DNA of 64,000 bases from UBA7330 sp043554545 (lineage in GTDB: Bacteria > Bacteroidota > Bacteroidia > Cytophagales > Cyclobacteriaceae), in the NCBI GenBank assembly GCA_043554545.1, contig CP121337.1, positions 2,480,001 to 2,544,000 on the forward strand, written 5' to 3'. Positions 45,496-53,873 of the stretch are shown piece by piece (position 1 is the first letter of the stretch; each line of letters opens with the position of its first letter). The position numbers were made by a program, and so were the translations under genes. Under the pieces are notes generated by a model, which did not search any database, was not told where the DNA came from, and saw only the letters and a list, made by a program, of their open reading frames with translations.

Positions 45496-46395
45496 ATGTC
45501 TCATACATTCAGCCCCCTTTTGTATTGTTTTGTTGTTTTACTCCTAATCGGTTGTTCAAAAAACAAAAATCATACTAGTGATAATACGGTGCAAGGTTCC
45601 TGGAACCTTGTCGAAATAAAGGACCATGACTTAAATAAATGGAATGAAATCGGGGATACGATCATGTATCAAAAGCACATTACTCCTAATTCATTTGTCT
45701 GGTTTAATTTTGATAAAAAGAATGAGCGATTAATAGGTATCGGCGGCGGTACCTATGACTTTATTGATGGTAAATACACGGAGTATATTGCCTTTTTTTA
45801 CCCTCCTATAACCAGTTTGAAAGGTAAGCCGATTCCATTTGACGTTGAATTCAAAGATGGAAAATGGTACCACACAGGGTATTTTATTAATGAGCAGATC
45901 GATATTATATCTGGGGATGTTACTCAGAAGGACACCGTGAAAATTGAAGAGATTTGGGAACGAACCAATCAACCCATCAATAACAATAAGGAATTAGTTG
46001 GCACCTGGGAATTACAGTCCTATAGAGATCAAGCAGAAGACGAATACATAGAGTTTCCTCAATTTATTGGCTCAATTAAACTACTCACACCTACACATTT
46101 CACATGGATCAAATATGACAAACAAGGTGACGAAGTTTATATGGCAGGTTCTGGAACCTACACTTTTGACGATGAAGCATATACAGAAGAGATTCATATG
46201 ATTTATCCTGATAATACCGGTCAAATAAATGAGTCCATTGATTTTGAATATCAACTGAATGATAATCTGTGGTATCATCAAGGCTTTGTTCCAAAAGTAA
46301 GTATCGACTCTGTTGGTATAACTAAAGATTCTATCCTAATCGATGAGTTCTGGCAACCTTTCATCCATACGGATGTCAAAGAGCTTTTGCTTTGA
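45496..46395 (+). CDS. Lipoprotein made of two copies of one lipocalin-like domain
   Basis: A 299-residue lipoprotein; the lipobox LLIGC gives lipidated Cys20. After a short linker two homologous domains follow (about residues 33-157 and 167-291). The paired blocks are: GSWNLVEIKD with GTWELQSYRD; GGGTYDFIDGKYTEYI with GSGTYTFDDEAYTEEI; EFKDGKWYHTGYF with YQLNDNLWYHQGF; VKIEEIWERT with ILIDEFWQPF. Each looks like an eight-stranded lipocalin-like barrel for a small hydrophobic ligand, by inference. No family name is certain. Divergent from the secreted protein gene. Confidence 0.75.
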   Translation: MSHTFSPLLYCFVVLLLIGCSKNKNHTSDNTVQGSWNLVEIKDHDLNKWNEIGDTIMYQKHITPNSFVWFNFDKKNERLIGIGGGTYDFIDGKYTEYIAFFYPPITSLKGKPIPFDVEFKDGKWYHTGYFINEQIDIISGDVTQKDTVKIEEIWERTNQPINNNKELVGTWELQSYRDQAEDEYIEFPQFIGSIKLLTPTHFTWIKYDKQGDEVYMAGSGTYTFDDEAYTEEIHMIYPDNTGQINESIDFEYQLNDNLWYHQGFVPKVSIDSVGITKDSILIDEFWQPFIHTDVKELLL

Positions 46396-46562
46396 GGAAG
46401 TACTGTTGTTAAACACATGACGTGTTATACATCCATAACTTTTCGCCTTTCACAAGATACACGTCAGTAAATGTTGACTATCTGAGTAAAACAAATTTCC
46501 AATTTACTCAAATTGCTTGATGGATACTCACCATATTTTTAACTTAGCTTCGTTAAACTCAT

Positions 46563-47105
46563 ATGGCTAGACTATTAATAATCTTATGCGTAATAATTTG
46601 TGGTTGCAACCCAAAGGTTATTCACTATCTGAATGAAAGTGCGCCTTATAGTGGGTTTAACACCTTCCAAATCACTAACCTCAAAATAAGAAATGGTGAG
46701 ACCTCAACGGATGGGAAGGAAATCATGGCTTACATTGAATCAAATATCATCCAGGAAATGAAACGAAGAGGTTATCAGGCAAAAAAGGATCCTGATATCG
46801 TTGTACGATATGAACTGATCTCAAACCAACAAACAGATGTGAACGTAGATAATTTTGGTTTTTACAACCCCATGAACCCCTACCGCAACATTACGGTCAG
46901 GACTTTTCTAGAGTCTGCCTTATTGATTGAAATCATTAACCTAAAGACCAATAAAGCAGTCTGGCATGCAAGTGTTGATATTGAAAAGTATAAGAAACAA
47001 AAAGACACGGATAAGATCATTCAGAAAGCAGTTCAGAGCATCTATAATACCTATTTGTATAGGGCCGGATCCCGCCAGCCGGACAATTCCTTAATCATCG
47101 AATGA
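46563..47105 (+). CDS. DUF4136 lipoprotein
   Basis: A 180-residue envelope lipoprotein; lipobox IICGC gives Cys15 or so. The DUF4136 pattern is visible: YSGFNTFQI near the start, MAYIESNIIQEMKRRGYQAKKDPDIVVRYEL (residues about 56-86), and ALLIEIINLKTNKAVWHASVDIEKYK. No proven function; members are common small periplasmic lipoproteins in Gram-negatives. Its stop overlaps the ATG of the NhaC gene by 4 bp, so both are co-transcribed. Confidence 0.85.
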   Translation: MARLLIILCVIICGCNPKVIHYLNESAPYSGFNTFQITNLKIRNGETSTDGKEIMAYIESNIIQEMKRRGYQAKKDPDIVVRYELISNQQTDVNVDNFGFYNPMNPYRNITVRTFLESALLIEIINLKTNKAVWHASVDIEKYKKQKDTDKIIQKAVQSIYNTYLYRAGSRQPDNSLIIE

Positions 47106-48517
47106 CAGATTACGGATTCCTTTCTATTATGCCCCCCATCATAGCAATTGCACTTGCCATATGGAGTCGTCAGGTGCTTTTTTCCTTGTTAGTTGGACTA
47201 GTTGTAGGATGGATAATCATCAAAGGAGCTTTTTTTGAGGGTCTTATTGCCACCGTAGATGGTTTGGTAAATGTCTTTTCAAGTGCTGGGAACACCAGAA
47301 CAATCATTTTTACCTTATTAATCGGAGCGCTAATTCAATTAATTAGCTTTTCAGGAGGTGTCAATGGATTTGTTTCTAAGATTCAGCGACTGGTAAATAA
47401 CAGCCTGAACCCAAAGAAGAAGCTTCAGACAATTGCAGCAACCACCGGTTTTCTGATTTTTATTGAATCAAACATTTCAATTTTAACAGTGGGTACCGTT
47501 TTTAGACCCCTATTTGATCGTTTTGGTATTTCTAAAGAAAAGCTTGCCTACCTAGCTGACTCCAGCTCTGCACCTTCCTGTATCTTGTTCCCGGTAAATG
47601 CTTGGGGAGCTTATATCATGGGCTTACTCATTGCTTTTGAAGGCATCCCACCATTAAAAACCCTGCTCTTTTCAATTCCATACAACTTCTACCCTATTCT
47701 AACGCTCCTGATGGTGTTTTTTGTTGCTAGAAACGGCATTAATCTGGGTTCCATGAAAAAATTCGAAGCGCAAGCCCAACCAATGGACACAAATAAAAAC
47801 ACAGAGGTAAAACCGTCCGGAAATGCCAGTGATATGTTAATTCCTATCATGGTGATGATTGTTTCGATGCCCATTTTCCTGCTTTATACCGGATGGGATG
47901 GTTCATCAACCATGACCATAGCCAACAAAGCCTGGTACGCCATAGGGAATGGATCAGGGTCGATGGCCGTCCTGTTGGCCGTAGTTACTGCCTGGTTGGT
48001 TGCCGGAGTCATTTATGCAGTAAAAAAGCGCATAAATCTCACTTCGTTTACACACCAATCGATAAAAGGAATGGGTGATATGATTAATATGGCGTTGCTC
48101 ATGGTGATGGCGTTCGCATTGGGAGGGCTGTGCAACAATTTAGGAACGGGTACCTATGTGGCCTCACTCACAGCCAATTGGGTCTATCCACCATTGGTAC
48201 CAGCTATTATCTTTATTACCAGCTGTCTTATTGCTTTCTCAACCGGAACATCCTGGGGAACCTTTGCCATCATGCTATCCATCGCTATTCCCATCAGTCA
48301 GGAATTGGATATTAATTCCTACATTTTGACTGCAGCTGTCTTGGGCGGCGGTGTCTTTGGTGACCATTGCTCACCCATTTCAGACACCACACTCATTGCT
48401 TCAGTTGCTTCAGGAAGTGATCATATTGATCATGTACGAACACAATTACCCTACGCCCTGCTAACCGGAGGTATGAGTGTCATACTTTACTTAATCGTTG
48501 GATTTCTCGTTATTTGA
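47102..48517 (+). CDS. NhaC-family sodium/proton antiporter
   Basis: A 471-residue membrane protein with about 12 helices. NhaC-type blocks: IAIALAIWSRQVLFSLLVGLVVG near the start, FIESNISILTVGTVFRPLFDR, LADSSSAPSCILFPVNAWGAY (discontinuous helix region), and STGTSWGTFAIMLSIAIP and GVFGDHCSPISDTTLIAS towards the end. Related to malate/lactate or ion antiporters, so exchange of sodium for protons or of organic acids is possible. Co-transcribed with a DUF4136 lipoprotein. Its last 8 bp overlap the convergent lysA gene. Confidence 0.9.
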   Translation: MTDYGFLSIMPPIIAIALAIWSRQVLFSLLVGLVVGWIIIKGAFFEGLIATVDGLVNVFSSAGNTRTIIFTLLIGALIQLISFSGGVNGFVSKIQRLVNNSLNPKKKLQTIAATTGFLIFIESNISILTVGTVFRPLFDRFGISKEKLAYLADSSSAPSCILFPVNAWGAYIMGLLIAFEGIPPLKTLLFSIPYNFYPILTLLMVFFVARNGINLGSMKKFEAQAQPMDTNKNTEVKPSGNASDMLIPIMVMIVSMPIFLLYTGWDGSSTMTIANKAWYAIGNGSGSMAVLLAVVTAWLVAGVIYAVKKRINLTSFTHQSIKGMGDMINMALLMVMAFALGGLCNNLGTGTYVASLTANWVYPPLVPAIIFITSCLIAFSTGTSWGTFAIMLSIAIPISQELDINSYILTAAVLGGGVFGDHCSPISDTTLIASVASGSDHIDHVRTQLPYALLTGGMSVILYLIVGFLVI

Positions 48518-49670
48518 GATCGTTACTATAGAAAGCCTCCGCAAAATCCCTTGCATTATAGTTATTACGCATGGTCTCACCGTACGCACCTGCAGAAAGG
48601 ATAGCAACAAGGTCTCCTCTGCTTGTTAAAGGCAACTGGTAGTTTTTCTGAAAGAAGTCGGAGGTCTCACAAATTGGTCCTACCACATCATAGGTAGCCT
48701 CCTCGTCAGAAGAACTACTTAGGTTCAATACTTTGTGATAAGCCTGGTATAGCGACGGACGCATCAATTCTGACATACCGGCATCTAATATGACAAAGCT
48801 GATGTGTTCACTTTCCTTAACAAATACTACCCGGCTGATGATTGATGCACACTGACCAACAATTGATCGCCCTAATTCAAAATGAACCTGCTGACCATTA
48901 GCAACATCCAGGTGATCATGAAAAGCTTTAAAATAGCTTTTAAAATCAGGTATTGGATTTGTCTGCGGCTCATGATAATCAATACCTAATCCTCCACCTA
49001 CATTCAAATGAGCTAATTCAATACCTGCAGCTCTAAGGTCCTTTTGTAATTGATTAACCTTACTGGTAAGGTTAATATACTTATTCATATCCGTGACCTG
49101 AGAACCTATGTGGTAATGAAGTCCTATCAAGGATACTGCAGACATGCCTTTAATTTCATCCAGGTGATTCATCAACTCTGACGACGATATCCCAAATTTA
49201 TTTTCTCTTGTACCTGTTGTTATATAATGATGGGTGCCCGCTTCCATTTCTGGATTAATACGAACACTAACGTTCGCTTTTTTCCCCAGGCCTTCTGCCA
49301 TTTGATTTATTACCTGAAGCTCCTGAATAGATTCGACATTGATGCTGAAGATTTGATTTTGAATTGCCAGGGTGATTTCCTTATCCGTTTTTCCAACTCC
49401 AGCCAATACGATGTGATCCGGCTTAAACCCATTTTTAAGTGCAATTTGTATTTCATTTCCACTTACGCAATCGATACCCAGGTTGAACTCCTTGATTTTT
49501 TCAAGAATGGGCGTATTATTATTGGCTTTTAGGGCATAGTGTACCTGATAACCATATTGATTAGCTTCCTTAAGCGCCTCTAGCGTCTGTTGGAGCAGCT
49601 CCATGTCATAAAAGTAGAATGGTGTCTCCCGATTCTGAAAATCAGTTGTAAGCTTTTTCAAGTTAAGCAT
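48510..49670 (-). CDS. lysA: Diaminopimelate decarboxylase
   Basis: A 386-residue PLP enzyme making L-lysine from meso-diaminopimelate, the final step. PLP lysine in VHYALKANNN (residues about 43-52). HYHIGSQ, LNVGGGLGIDYH and DAGMSELMRPSLYQAYH are typical alanine-racemase-fold blocks, and GPICETSDFF closes the active site with the substrate cysteine. It is the last gene of the dapD-DUF3108-TPR-lysA run, 3 bp after the TPR gene. Confidence 0.95.
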   Translation of the reverse strand: MLNLKKLTTDFQNRETPFYFYDMELLQQTLEALKEANQYGYQVHYALKANNNTPILEKIKEFNLGIDCVSGNEIQIALKNGFKPDHIVLAGVGKTDKEITLAIQNQIFSINVESIQELQVINQMAEGLGKKANVSVRINPEMEAGTHHYITTGTRENKFGISSSELMNHLDEIKGMSAVSLIGLHYHIGSQVTDMNKYINLTSKVNQLQKDLRAAGIELAHLNVGGGLGIDYHEPQTNPIPDFKSYFKAFHDHLDVANGQQVHFELGRSIVGQCASIISRVVFVKESEHISFVILDAGMSELMRPSLYQAYHKVLNLSSSSDEEATYDVVGPICETSDFFQKNYQLPLTSRGDLVAILSAGAYGETMRNNYNARDFAEAFYSNDLK

Positions 49671-49673
49671 AGA

Positions 49674-50276
49674 CTAGTTACAGTAAGTTTTTCTAATTGA
49701 TGAAGCATCAGGAACTTCAAGGTTTTCAGCCTTCTTGAAATCTTCGCAAGCTGAACGTGTCAAATTTTGATGAACTTTCAATGCACCCCGATATAAATAA
49801 GCTTCTCCGTAATCCCTGTTAATCTTGATGGCAAGGGTATAGGACTCCATTGCACCTTTGGTGTAACCAAGCTGATGTTGTGCCCGGGCATTTAAAAAAT
49901 AACCGTCAGCTGAATTTTCATTGACTTCCAGCGCACTTTCAGTATAAATCAATGCCTTGGTATATTTTTCTTGATTATAGTAAAGCTTCGCAAGACTCAG
50001 ATAAGCATTTACATTTTTATTATCAAGCTTAGTGATTTGAAGAAAGTCCCTTTCTGCCTTTTCTATTTGCCCTGTTTCTTCATATGCTCTTCCTCTGTTA
50101 TAAATGGCACCAATATCTCTTGGATTTCCATCAATAAACTTTGTGTAAGCAAGAATGGCTTCCTCGTATTTTGATTGATTAAAAAGACGGTCTGCCACTT
50201 TAGAATCACTTTCGCTACAACTCAAACACAATCCAATAGCAATAAAACTGAAAAAACGTAGAGACATAATCTTCAT
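49674..50276 (-). CDS. Tetratricopeptide repeat lipoprotein
   Basis: A 200-residue lipoprotein. Lipobox CLSC (Cys about 20) then about four TPR units: KYEEAILAYTKFIDGNPRD, QIEKAERDFLQITKLDNKN, KYTKALIYTESALEVNENS, YTKGAMESYTLAIKINRDY. Such proteins act as assembly scaffolds for envelope machinery. A second in-frame ATG (50267) may be the real start, since a -7-like box TATATTTG (minus strand, 50287-50294) lies close by. Placed between DUF3108 and lysA. Confidence 0.8.
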   Translation of the reverse strand: MKIMSLRFFSFIAIGLCLSCSESDSKVADRLFNQSKYEEAILAYTKFIDGNPRDIGAIYNRGRAYEETGQIEKAERDFLQITKLDNKNVNAYLSLAKLYYNQEKYTKALIYTESALEVNENSADGYFLNARAQHQLGYTKGAMESYTLAIKINRDYGEAYLYRGALKVHQNLTRSACEDFKKAENLEVPDASSIRKTYCN

Positions 50277-50286
50277 TTCGAGAGCG

Positions 50287-50294
50287 CAAATATA
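50287..50294 (-). promoter_or_regulatory. Possible internal -7 element before the TPR-lysA pair
   Basis: Minus-strand TATATTTG fits TAnnTTTG, but the nearest TTTG (50309-50312) is only 14 bp away, so a -33 partner is doubtful. It would give TPR-lysA their own transcript. Confidence 0.3.
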
Positions 50295-50318
50295 GAATAA
50301 GGATTAGCCAAATCAGAC

Positions 50319-51116
50319 CTAATTGTCAAAATCTGAATCGTAGCGCAGGTTTTTAAAACTGCTGAGGTCGCAAAATGCTTTACCAAAAAACATCTTAGCT
50401 TCAATTTTAAGCGGGATTTGATTTTTATCTGCTGAAACCCAAGCGATTACTCCTCCCTCCTCAGGGAACACATCATTCTTTGGTATCAATATCAAAACCC
50501 TGTGTGCTAAAATCTTACCAAATGGAGTTTTGATCTTTTCCTTACCATCATGCTTAAGCACCAGGTTATAAAAAGCATTATCATAATAAGTATATAACAA
50601 TGTGGTATCCCCTTTTTGAAATTTGCTAAGGTCGATGGTACGTATCTTCAGATAGGCACTTAATATATCATGAACATTCTTTTGTGGCTCAAATTCCTTA
50701 GGATCTTTCTCCTCATTGTTTTTGATGATTGTGATTTTCCCTTCCGTATGATCAAAAAAGGTTTTTTCATTTCTGGTATACTTACCTTCCTCGATGTCTT
50801 GGTATGCATATAAGGGCCTGAGCTGATCTTTGTTTACCAGTGCACCCCAAGTGTCCTTAACATGTGCAAAAAGCCCAACAAACCCATCTGTCCTTCCAAT
50901 GATTTCAACTTTATAACAGTCTTCCTCAGAAAATTCAATAGGATTTAACCCAATATTGGCGGAGGCTTTACCTAGGGTAAACCAGCCATAACCAATTTTG
51001 AATTCTAGTTCTTCACCCATCTGAAAGGAATGGGTTTCTATTTCCTTTTGGGCAAAAAGATTAAAAGTAAGCAGTAGGGCAATGATAATTGTCATGATAT
51101 ACCTTGTTGGCCTCAT
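50319..51116 (-). CDS. DUF3108 periplasmic protein
   Basis: A 265-residue exported protein. Start is set at 51116 (MRPTRYIMTIIIALLLTFNLFAQ), giving a normal signal peptide; the open frame runs to an ATG at 51137. The DUF3108 beta structure is visible: GEELEFKIGYGWFTLGKASANI, YAYQDIEEGKYTRNEKTFFDH, and a C-terminal ISADK-like block VIAWVSADKNQIPLKIEAKMFFG. Members have no established function; an outer-membrane or lipid-related role is suspected. Encoded between dapD and a TPR gene. Confidence 0.8.
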   Translation of the reverse strand: MRPTRYIMTIIIALLLTFNLFAQKEIETHSFQMGEELEFKIGYGWFTLGKASANIGLNPIEFSEEDCYKVEIIGRTDGFVGLFAHVKDTWGALVNKDQLRPLYAYQDIEEGKYTRNEKTFFDHTEGKITIIKNNEEKDPKEFEPQKNVHDILSAYLKIRTIDLSKFQKGDTTLLYTYYDNAFYNLVLKHDGKEKIKTPFGKILAHRVLILIPKNDVFPEEGGVIAWVSADKNQIPLKIEAKMFFGKAFCDLSSFKNLRYDSDFDN

Positions 51117-51146
51117 AGGTGCATACACAAGTAGCATGCCAACTAA

Positions 51147-51959
51147 CTATATAGCAACGTCATTCTCTCTTAAAGCGTTGTTTAATGAAGTCTTTTTATC
51201 AGTGCTTTCTTTTCTTTGTCCGATAATCAAAGCACATGGCACCTGATATTCCCCAGCCTTAAACTTCTTAGGAATCGTACCGGGAATAACGACTGACCTT
51301 TCTGGAACATATCCGCGATACTCTACTGGCTCTTCTTTAGTTACATCAATAATCTTAGAACTGCCAGTCAATACTACATTGGCTCCCAATACAGCTTCCT
51401 TACCGACTCGTACGCCTTCAACTACGATACACCTGGAACCAATAAATGCATTATCTTCAATGATGACTGGTGCCGCCTGAACGGGTTCTAAAACGCCTCC
51501 AATTCCTACACCACCACTTAGGTGAACATTTTTACCAATCTGTGCGCAACTACCTACAGTAGCCCAGGTATCCACCATGGTACCTTCATCTACGTAAGCT
51601 CCAATATTTACAAATGATGGCATCAGAATCGTATTCTTATTAATAAACGAACCATACCTTGCAATGGCATGCGGAACTACCCTGACACCCAGTTGATCAT
51701 ACCCAGATTTGAGTTTTATCTTATCATGGAATTGAAATGGGCCAACTTCAATTAGTTGCATTTTCATCAAAGGAAAATATAATATAACTGCCTTCTTAAT
51801 CCATTCATTTACCACCCACCCATCAGGCGTATTTTCCGCTATTCGCTTTTTACCTGTATCCAGATCATCGATCAGTGTTTTAATTGCTACTGATACTTCT
51901 TTTTCCTTGATCAACGATCTATCTTCCCATGCAGACTCAATAAGTGTTTGTAATTCCAT
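51147..51959 (-). CDS. dapD: Tetrahydrodipicolinate N-succinyltransferase
   Basis: A 270-residue trimeric acyltransferase succinylating tetrahydrodipicolinate, so the organism uses the succinylase route to diaminopimelate. An N-terminal helical domain (residues 1-100) is followed by a left-handed beta-helix of hexapeptide repeats: MVDTWATVGSCAQIGKNVHLSGGVGIGG (about 127-154) and GSRCIVVEGVRVGKEAVLGANVVL. Length is standard. First gene of the minus-strand run that ends in lysA. Confidence 0.95.
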   Translation of the reverse strand: MELQTLIESAWEDRSLIKEKEVSVAIKTLIDDLDTGKKRIAENTPDGWVVNEWIKKAVILYFPLMKMQLIEVGPFQFHDKIKLKSGYDQLGVRVVPHAIARYGSFINKNTILMPSFVNIGAYVDEGTMVDTWATVGSCAQIGKNVHLSGGVGIGGVLEPVQAAPVIIEDNAFIGSRCIVVEGVRVGKEAVLGANVVLTGSSKIIDVTKEEPVEYRGYVPERSVVIPGTIPKKFKAGEYQVPCALIIGQRKESTDKKTSLNNALRENDVAI

Positions 51960-51994
51960 TTAGGTTTGAATAATTTCTAGTAAAGTTATTTGTC

Positions 51995-53110
51995 TTGAAT
52001 AAAAAAATCATTGCGATAGCATCCATCCTAAAACCTCTTCATGATCCAAGGCATTATGAGCGGTTTGCGCTTTCACTGGCGAAAACAAATAAATATGAGG
52101 TTAATATCATAGCAAATGGTGAAAAAAAACCTGACACGGATCAGATTAAATTTCACTCAAATGGATTAAACAACAGAAAGTTCTTTAAGAGAATATCTCT
52201 GCAATGGAAGACTATTCGTCGAATCATTGAGATACGACCTGATCTGCTGATTATTTGCACAATCGAATTACTTCCTTTTGCTTTTTTTTATTCACTATTT
52301 TACCCCTGCAAAATAATTTATGATGTTCAGGAAAACTATCGATTGAACTTTAAATACCAGTCAGAGTATGGATGGATTGCCAAACACATTGGTTCCCCAA
52401 TTATGGCTTGGTTAGAAAGAAGATCCACTGGTTTCATCGCACTATATTTTCTGGCAGAAAATTGTTATTACAAACAACTCTCTTTCACACAGAAAAAACA
52501 TGTTATTCTTGAAAACAAAACAGTTGTTTTAACCTATGAGAAAAACGTCAAAAACAAGACAATAAATGGAAAGATAAATTTGCTTTTTTCCGGCACCATT
52601 TCACACTATTCTGGAGTGGACAGAATCACCCAGTTAGTAAGCGATTATTCAACCAAAAAAATTGATTACCATTTAACAATCATAGGCCAGGTCGTAAATA
52701 AAAAAATCCGAAATAGACTCGAATCAATATCCTCCAAAAAAGTAAAACTGATTATTGATACCCAACCAATACCCCATGATCAAATCATTACTGAAATCAC
52801 CCGAGCAGATCTGGGTATCATCGCTTATCAACCAAACCCGGTTAATGCAGAAAAGGTCCCAACTAAACTATATGAGTATGCGGCATACAACCTACCATAC
52901 CTGATCGAGGAGGAAACTAATTGGGCGTCAATCGGACTTCAACTTGGCGGTGCAATTCCTGTGAATTTTGAATCTCTCCCCTCAGAAAATATAAGTGAAC
53001 TCCTTCATTCAGCTAGTCATTCGTTTATAAAAAGTAATCATCATTTAGCACTGTGGGAAAGTGAAGAATCAAAATTCATTAAATCAATTGATACTTTACT
53101 TAACTCGTAA
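51995..53110 (+). CDS. Glycosyltransferase (GT4/GT-B type)
   Basis: A 371-residue GT-B fold enzyme. The only start that keeps the first Rossmann strand (KKIIAIASILKPLHDPRHYERF) is the TTG at 51995; no ATG occurs before about residue 134. The C-terminal half has the usual GT4-like pattern: KINLLFSGTISHYSGVDR, then VPTKLYEYAAYNLPYLIEEE (residues about 287-306), where the donor nucleotide binds. Sugar and acceptor unknown; capsule or lipopolysaccharide assembly is a fair guess. Rather high lysine and AT content compared with neighbours. Confidence 0.8.
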   Translation: MNKKIIAIASILKPLHDPRHYERFALSLAKTNKYEVNIIANGEKKPDTDQIKFHSNGLNNRKFFKRISLQWKTIRRIIEIRPDLLIICTIELLPFAFFYSLFYPCKIIYDVQENYRLNFKYQSEYGWIAKHIGSPIMAWLERRSTGFIALYFLAENCYYKQLSFTQKKHVILENKTVVLTYEKNVKNKTINGKINLLFSGTISHYSGVDRITQLVSDYSTKKIDYHLTIIGQVVNKKIRNRLESISSKKVKLIIDTQPIPHDQIITEITRADLGIIAYQPNPVNAEKVPTKLYEYAAYNLPYLIEEETNWASIGLQLGGAIPVNFESLPSENISELLHSASHSFIKSNHHLALWESEESKFIKSIDTLLNS

Positions 53111-53167
53111 TATCTAATTGAAAAATAAGCCTTTATGGGTATAAATATGTTTGTTATGAAAAATATT

Positions 53168-53183
53168 TTTAGATTAACCTAAA
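53168..53183 (+). promoter_or_regulatory. DtxR/MntR-type operator in the promoter of the iron operon
   Basis: TTTAGATTAACCTAAA is a 16-bp inverted repeat with only one mismatched base pair (A at position 6 facing C at position 11). It closely resembles the half-sites TTAGGTTA / TAACCTAA of DtxR, IdeR and MntR. It fills the space where -33 should be, with the -7 element TATATTTG at 53192-53199, so a bound repressor would block RNA polymerase. The DtxR-type gene starts at 53208. Confidence 0.7.
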
Positions 53184-53191
53184 TTTTATTT

Positions 53192-53199
53192 TATATTTG
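53192..53199 (+). promoter_or_regulatory. -7 element of the iron operon
   Basis: TATATTTG matches TAnnTTTG exactly, 9 bp before the ATG of the regulator gene. The -33 position 19 bp upstream reads TTAG and is part of the operator, so the basal promoter may be weak. Confidence 0.6.
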
Positions 53200-53207
53200 C
53201 TTTAGAG

Positions 53208-53873
53208 ATGAAACTAACATTAGCTGAAGAAAACTATCTTAAGGCGATTTACCATCTTTCAGAAGCGGGTGATGTTGATGTTTCCACCAATGCTTTAGCT
53301 GAATCGATGGATACACGGCCTGCATCTGTCAGTGACATGGTCAAAAGACTTTCTCAAAAAGGAGTTATCGCCTATCAGAAATACAGAGGTGTGAATATTT
53401 CCAAAAAAGGAAAAACCATCGCGCTTGGAGTAATCAGAAAGCATCGGTTGTGGGAAGTATTTCTGGTTGATAAATTAGGGTTTAACTGGGATGAAGTACA
53501 TGAGATCGCAGAGCAAATGGAACACATTCAATCCCCTATTCTTGTAGAACGTTTAGATGACTTTTTAGGCAATCCGGTAATGGATCCACATGGTGACCCC
53601 ATACCAGATAAAGAAGGAGTTTTTCATGTGGGCCCTGCCCTTCAAATGGTTGAGTTAAAACCAGGTGACAAAGGAGTGATTTCCGGGGTCACAAATGATG
53701 ACCCAAAACTGCTTCAATATCTGGACAAAATACAGATCGGATTAGGCACCAAATTAGCAGTCATTGAGATTGAAGAATTTGATGGATCCATGAAAATTGA
53801 AACTGATAAAAAACAAGAAATGTTTATCTCTATGAAGACTGCTGAACAACTGTTGATTTCCAAATTACCATGA
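53208..53873 (+). CDS. DtxR/MntR-family metal-dependent repressor
   Basis: A 221-residue cytoplasmic repressor responding to Fe(II) or Mn(II). Winged helix (residues 1-65, EENYLKAIYHLSE, VSDMVKRLSQKGVI). Dimerisation and metal domain: RKHRLWEVFLVDKLGF and DEVHEIAEQMEHI hold the His and Glu ligands, and NPVMDPHGDPIPD is the DxxxDPHGxxIP loop of the family. A C-terminal SH3-like FeoA-type domain (about 150-221) stabilises the DNA-bound dimer. First gene of the operon; likely binds the palindrome at 53168-53183. Confidence 0.9.
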   Translation: MKLTLAEENYLKAIYHLSEAGDVDVSTNALAESMDTRPASVSDMVKRLSQKGVIAYQKYRGVNISKKGKTIALGVIRKHRLWEVFLVDKLGFNWDEVHEIAEQMEHIQSPILVERLDDFLGNPVMDPHGDPIPDKEGVFHVGPALQMVELKPGDKGVISGVTNDDPKLLQYLDKIQIGLGTKLAVIEIEEFDGSMKIETDKKQEMFISMKTAEQLLISKLP

